Source of the DNA: Planococcus citreus
GTDB lineage: Bacteria; Bacillota; Bacilli; Bacillales_A; Planococcaceae
Direction: 5' to 3'
Assembly (NCBI RefSeq): GCF_003664125.1
Contig: NZ_RCCP01000001.1
Span: 992,001 to 1,056,000 of the forward strand
DNA length: 64,000 nt
Position numbers and translations under genes: made by a program
Notes under the pieces: model-generated
What the model was told of the DNA's origin: nothing
Databases searched by the model: none
What the model saw: only the letters and a program-made list of their open reading frames with translations
In this document: piece after piece, positions 63,029 to 64,000 of the stretch
How positions within the stretch are numbered: the first letter of the stretch is position 1
Layout of the letters: each line of letters starts with the position of its first letter

Positions 63029-64000
63029 TCAATAAGTCGTCAGCTTGAAGAGCTTTTGGAAGTTGTAGATGCCGCGCTGCCAGAACGTGAACTCGTCTTG
63101 GTATTCTTCCAGGTCGAGTGTGTAGAGGGCGTCTTCGTTGTTCCACAGCCGCTCGAAATACGTATCCAGTTCGCCTACCAATTCGCTATCGGTCGGCGCT
63201 TTGATGAGAATATCCGCCTCTAAATTATAATCCATCAGCGTGCGTTCGGTCATATTGGCGGAACCGCCTAGAATGACCGTTTCTTCGCCAGTTTGAATCA
63301 TTATTGTTTTGGTATGGAATTGCCCGACTACCGGATTGTACCAGCGGACTGCCAAAGAGTCGCTGGCGGCATCCACCATCCCGTTCACTGCCGGCCGGTT
63401 CGGCAAACCAGTCTTTTCGCTGCCAAATGCATTTTTGTTTGGATCGAGTACAAGCTGTACTTCCACGCCGCGATTCGATGCTTCCACCAAACTGTCGACT
63501 ACACTGCTCTCTGATAAATAGAACATGGCCATCTGGATGCTATCGCCTTGCTCTGTACTGTCCATATGCTTTAAGAGAGCTTTCAAAATTTGCCGTTCAG
63601 TGACATATTGCACTTCATAGTCACCTGATTGTTCAGGCATTTCCGCTCTCGGAAAATCTGGGCCGCCGGATAATCTCGAAACCGCTTCCTCGGCTTCCAG
63701 GATATCATCGAGTACCGGGCCGCTGACACGGAATGCCATATTGCCGTGAAGTCCGCTTGCATCATGCGGATTGGCTGAACTGATGATTGCTTCCTGCTCT
63801 GAAACAACAGTCTTCCGGTGATTCGCCTTGATGTTCATCATTTGCATGTAAGATGAAAGCGTCATATCCGGTGCGTCGCTCGACATGGCATTTGCTATCC
63901 AACCGTCCCCTGGATTATCGAACCATTGAAAGATTACCCGGTACAAGCCTGAATACAGCGGCATCGAATCGCGCAATTTGTCGAGGTCGGTGACGATCAC
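63029..64000 (-). CDS. Phospholipase D-like protein, C-terminal part (runs off window)
   Basis: The 323 visible residues continue upstream beyond the window. Two PLD half-sites are seen: MNIKANHRKTVVSEQEAIISSAN (HxK kept, Asp position Glu, SSAN instead of GSxN) and QFHTKTIMIQTGEETVILGGSANMTERTLMDYN (HxK and GSAN kept, Asp position Gln). The family includes cardiolipin synthases and nucleases; no membrane helix is visible here. The C-terminus ends in a basic/aromatic helix. The enzyme activity cannot be assigned. Confidence 0.8.
   Translation of the reverse strand: MIVTDLDKLRDSMPLYSGLYRVIFQWFDNPGDGWIANAMSSDAPDMTLSSYMQMMNIKANHRKTVVSEQEAIISSANPHDASGLHGNMAFRVSGPVLDDILEAEEAVSRLSGGPDFPRAEMPEQSGDYEVQYVTERQILKALLKHMDSTEQGDSIQMAMFYLSESSVVDSLVEASNRGVEVQLVLDPNKNAFGSEKTGLPNRPAVNGMVDAASDSLAVRWYNPVVGQFHTKTIMIQTGEETVILGGSANMTERTLMDYNLEADILIKAPTDSELVGELDTYFERLWNNEDALYTLDLEEYQDEFTFWQRGIYNFQKLFKLTTY

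Overview
The window reads as ordinary chromosomal DNA of a low-to-mid GC Firmicute. The gene content and order point to Bacillales, most likely Planococcaceae (Planococcus, Planomicrobium or a near relative). Supporting signs are the ywhB/ywhD/speE/speB, ywfO/ywgA/lipL/hemQ, ung/ywdI/ywdK and yojF/bshB2 groupings, bacillithiol synthesis, LuxS, strong AGGAGG ribosome binding sites, and GTG, TTG and ATGA-overlap starts. The genus is inference. I see no rRNA, tRNA, phage, insertion sequence or CRISPR array.

Layout. (1) 1-7.7 kb, minus strand: an acyl-CoA degradation operon (thiolase, 3-hydroxyacyl-CoA dehydrogenase, two acyl-CoA dehydrogenases, a FadR-like TetR repressor, the start of the B12-dependent mutase icmF), preceded by fadF with its own promoter and a FadR-type operator. 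One acyl-CoA dehydrogenase is interrupted by an in-frame amber codon. (2) 7.8-18.0 kb, minus strand: twelve tightly packed or overlapping genes for corrinoid uptake and salvage (btuF, btuC, btuD-cbiZ fusion, cbiB, cobD, cobU, cobS, cobC, a second CobU-like gene, pduO, cblT, cblS) behind one cobalamin riboswitch. These supply the cofactor that IcmF needs. (3) 18-28.7 kb: argS, a cation antiporter, polyamine genes (speE, speB), ywhD/ywhB, a SAMHD1-type HD protein with ywgA, lipL and hemQ. (4) 28.8-36.8 kb: membrane proteins of unknown role, an acyltransferase, ung, pdxK, bacillithiol deacetylase bshB2 and a Gate-domain transporter. (5) 36.8-46.3 kb: threonine catabolism (tdh, and kbl 7 kb away), a cystine-type ABC importer (tcyABC), and a peptide-scavenging set (dipeptide epimerase, YfcC carrier, divergent M20 hydrolase). 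(6) 46.3-54.8 kb: a MarR-controlled YhgE/Pip-like membrane protein, a secreted metalloprotease, and the methyl-cycle/transsulfuration operon yrrT-luxS-mccA-mccB. (7) 54.8-64 kb: ybaK, topB, an FMN reductase, an antiporter with a TrkA-like domain, an ABC-F protein and a phospholipase D-like protein cut by the window edge.

The most unusual material is between genes. Three families of non-coding, hairpin-forming interspersed repeats fill most of the long intergenic gaps (5.1-5.3, 17.3-17.7, 21.7-21.85, 24.8-25.0, 44.3-45.0 and 62.2-63.0 kb). Copies of families 2 and 3 carry compensatory changes in their stems, so the fold appears to be maintained. Three family 1 copies sit between the B12 riboswitch terminator and btuF, giving that operon an unusually long leader. 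I find no clearly new protein system; these structured repeats and the B12 operon leader are the best candidates for undescribed biology.
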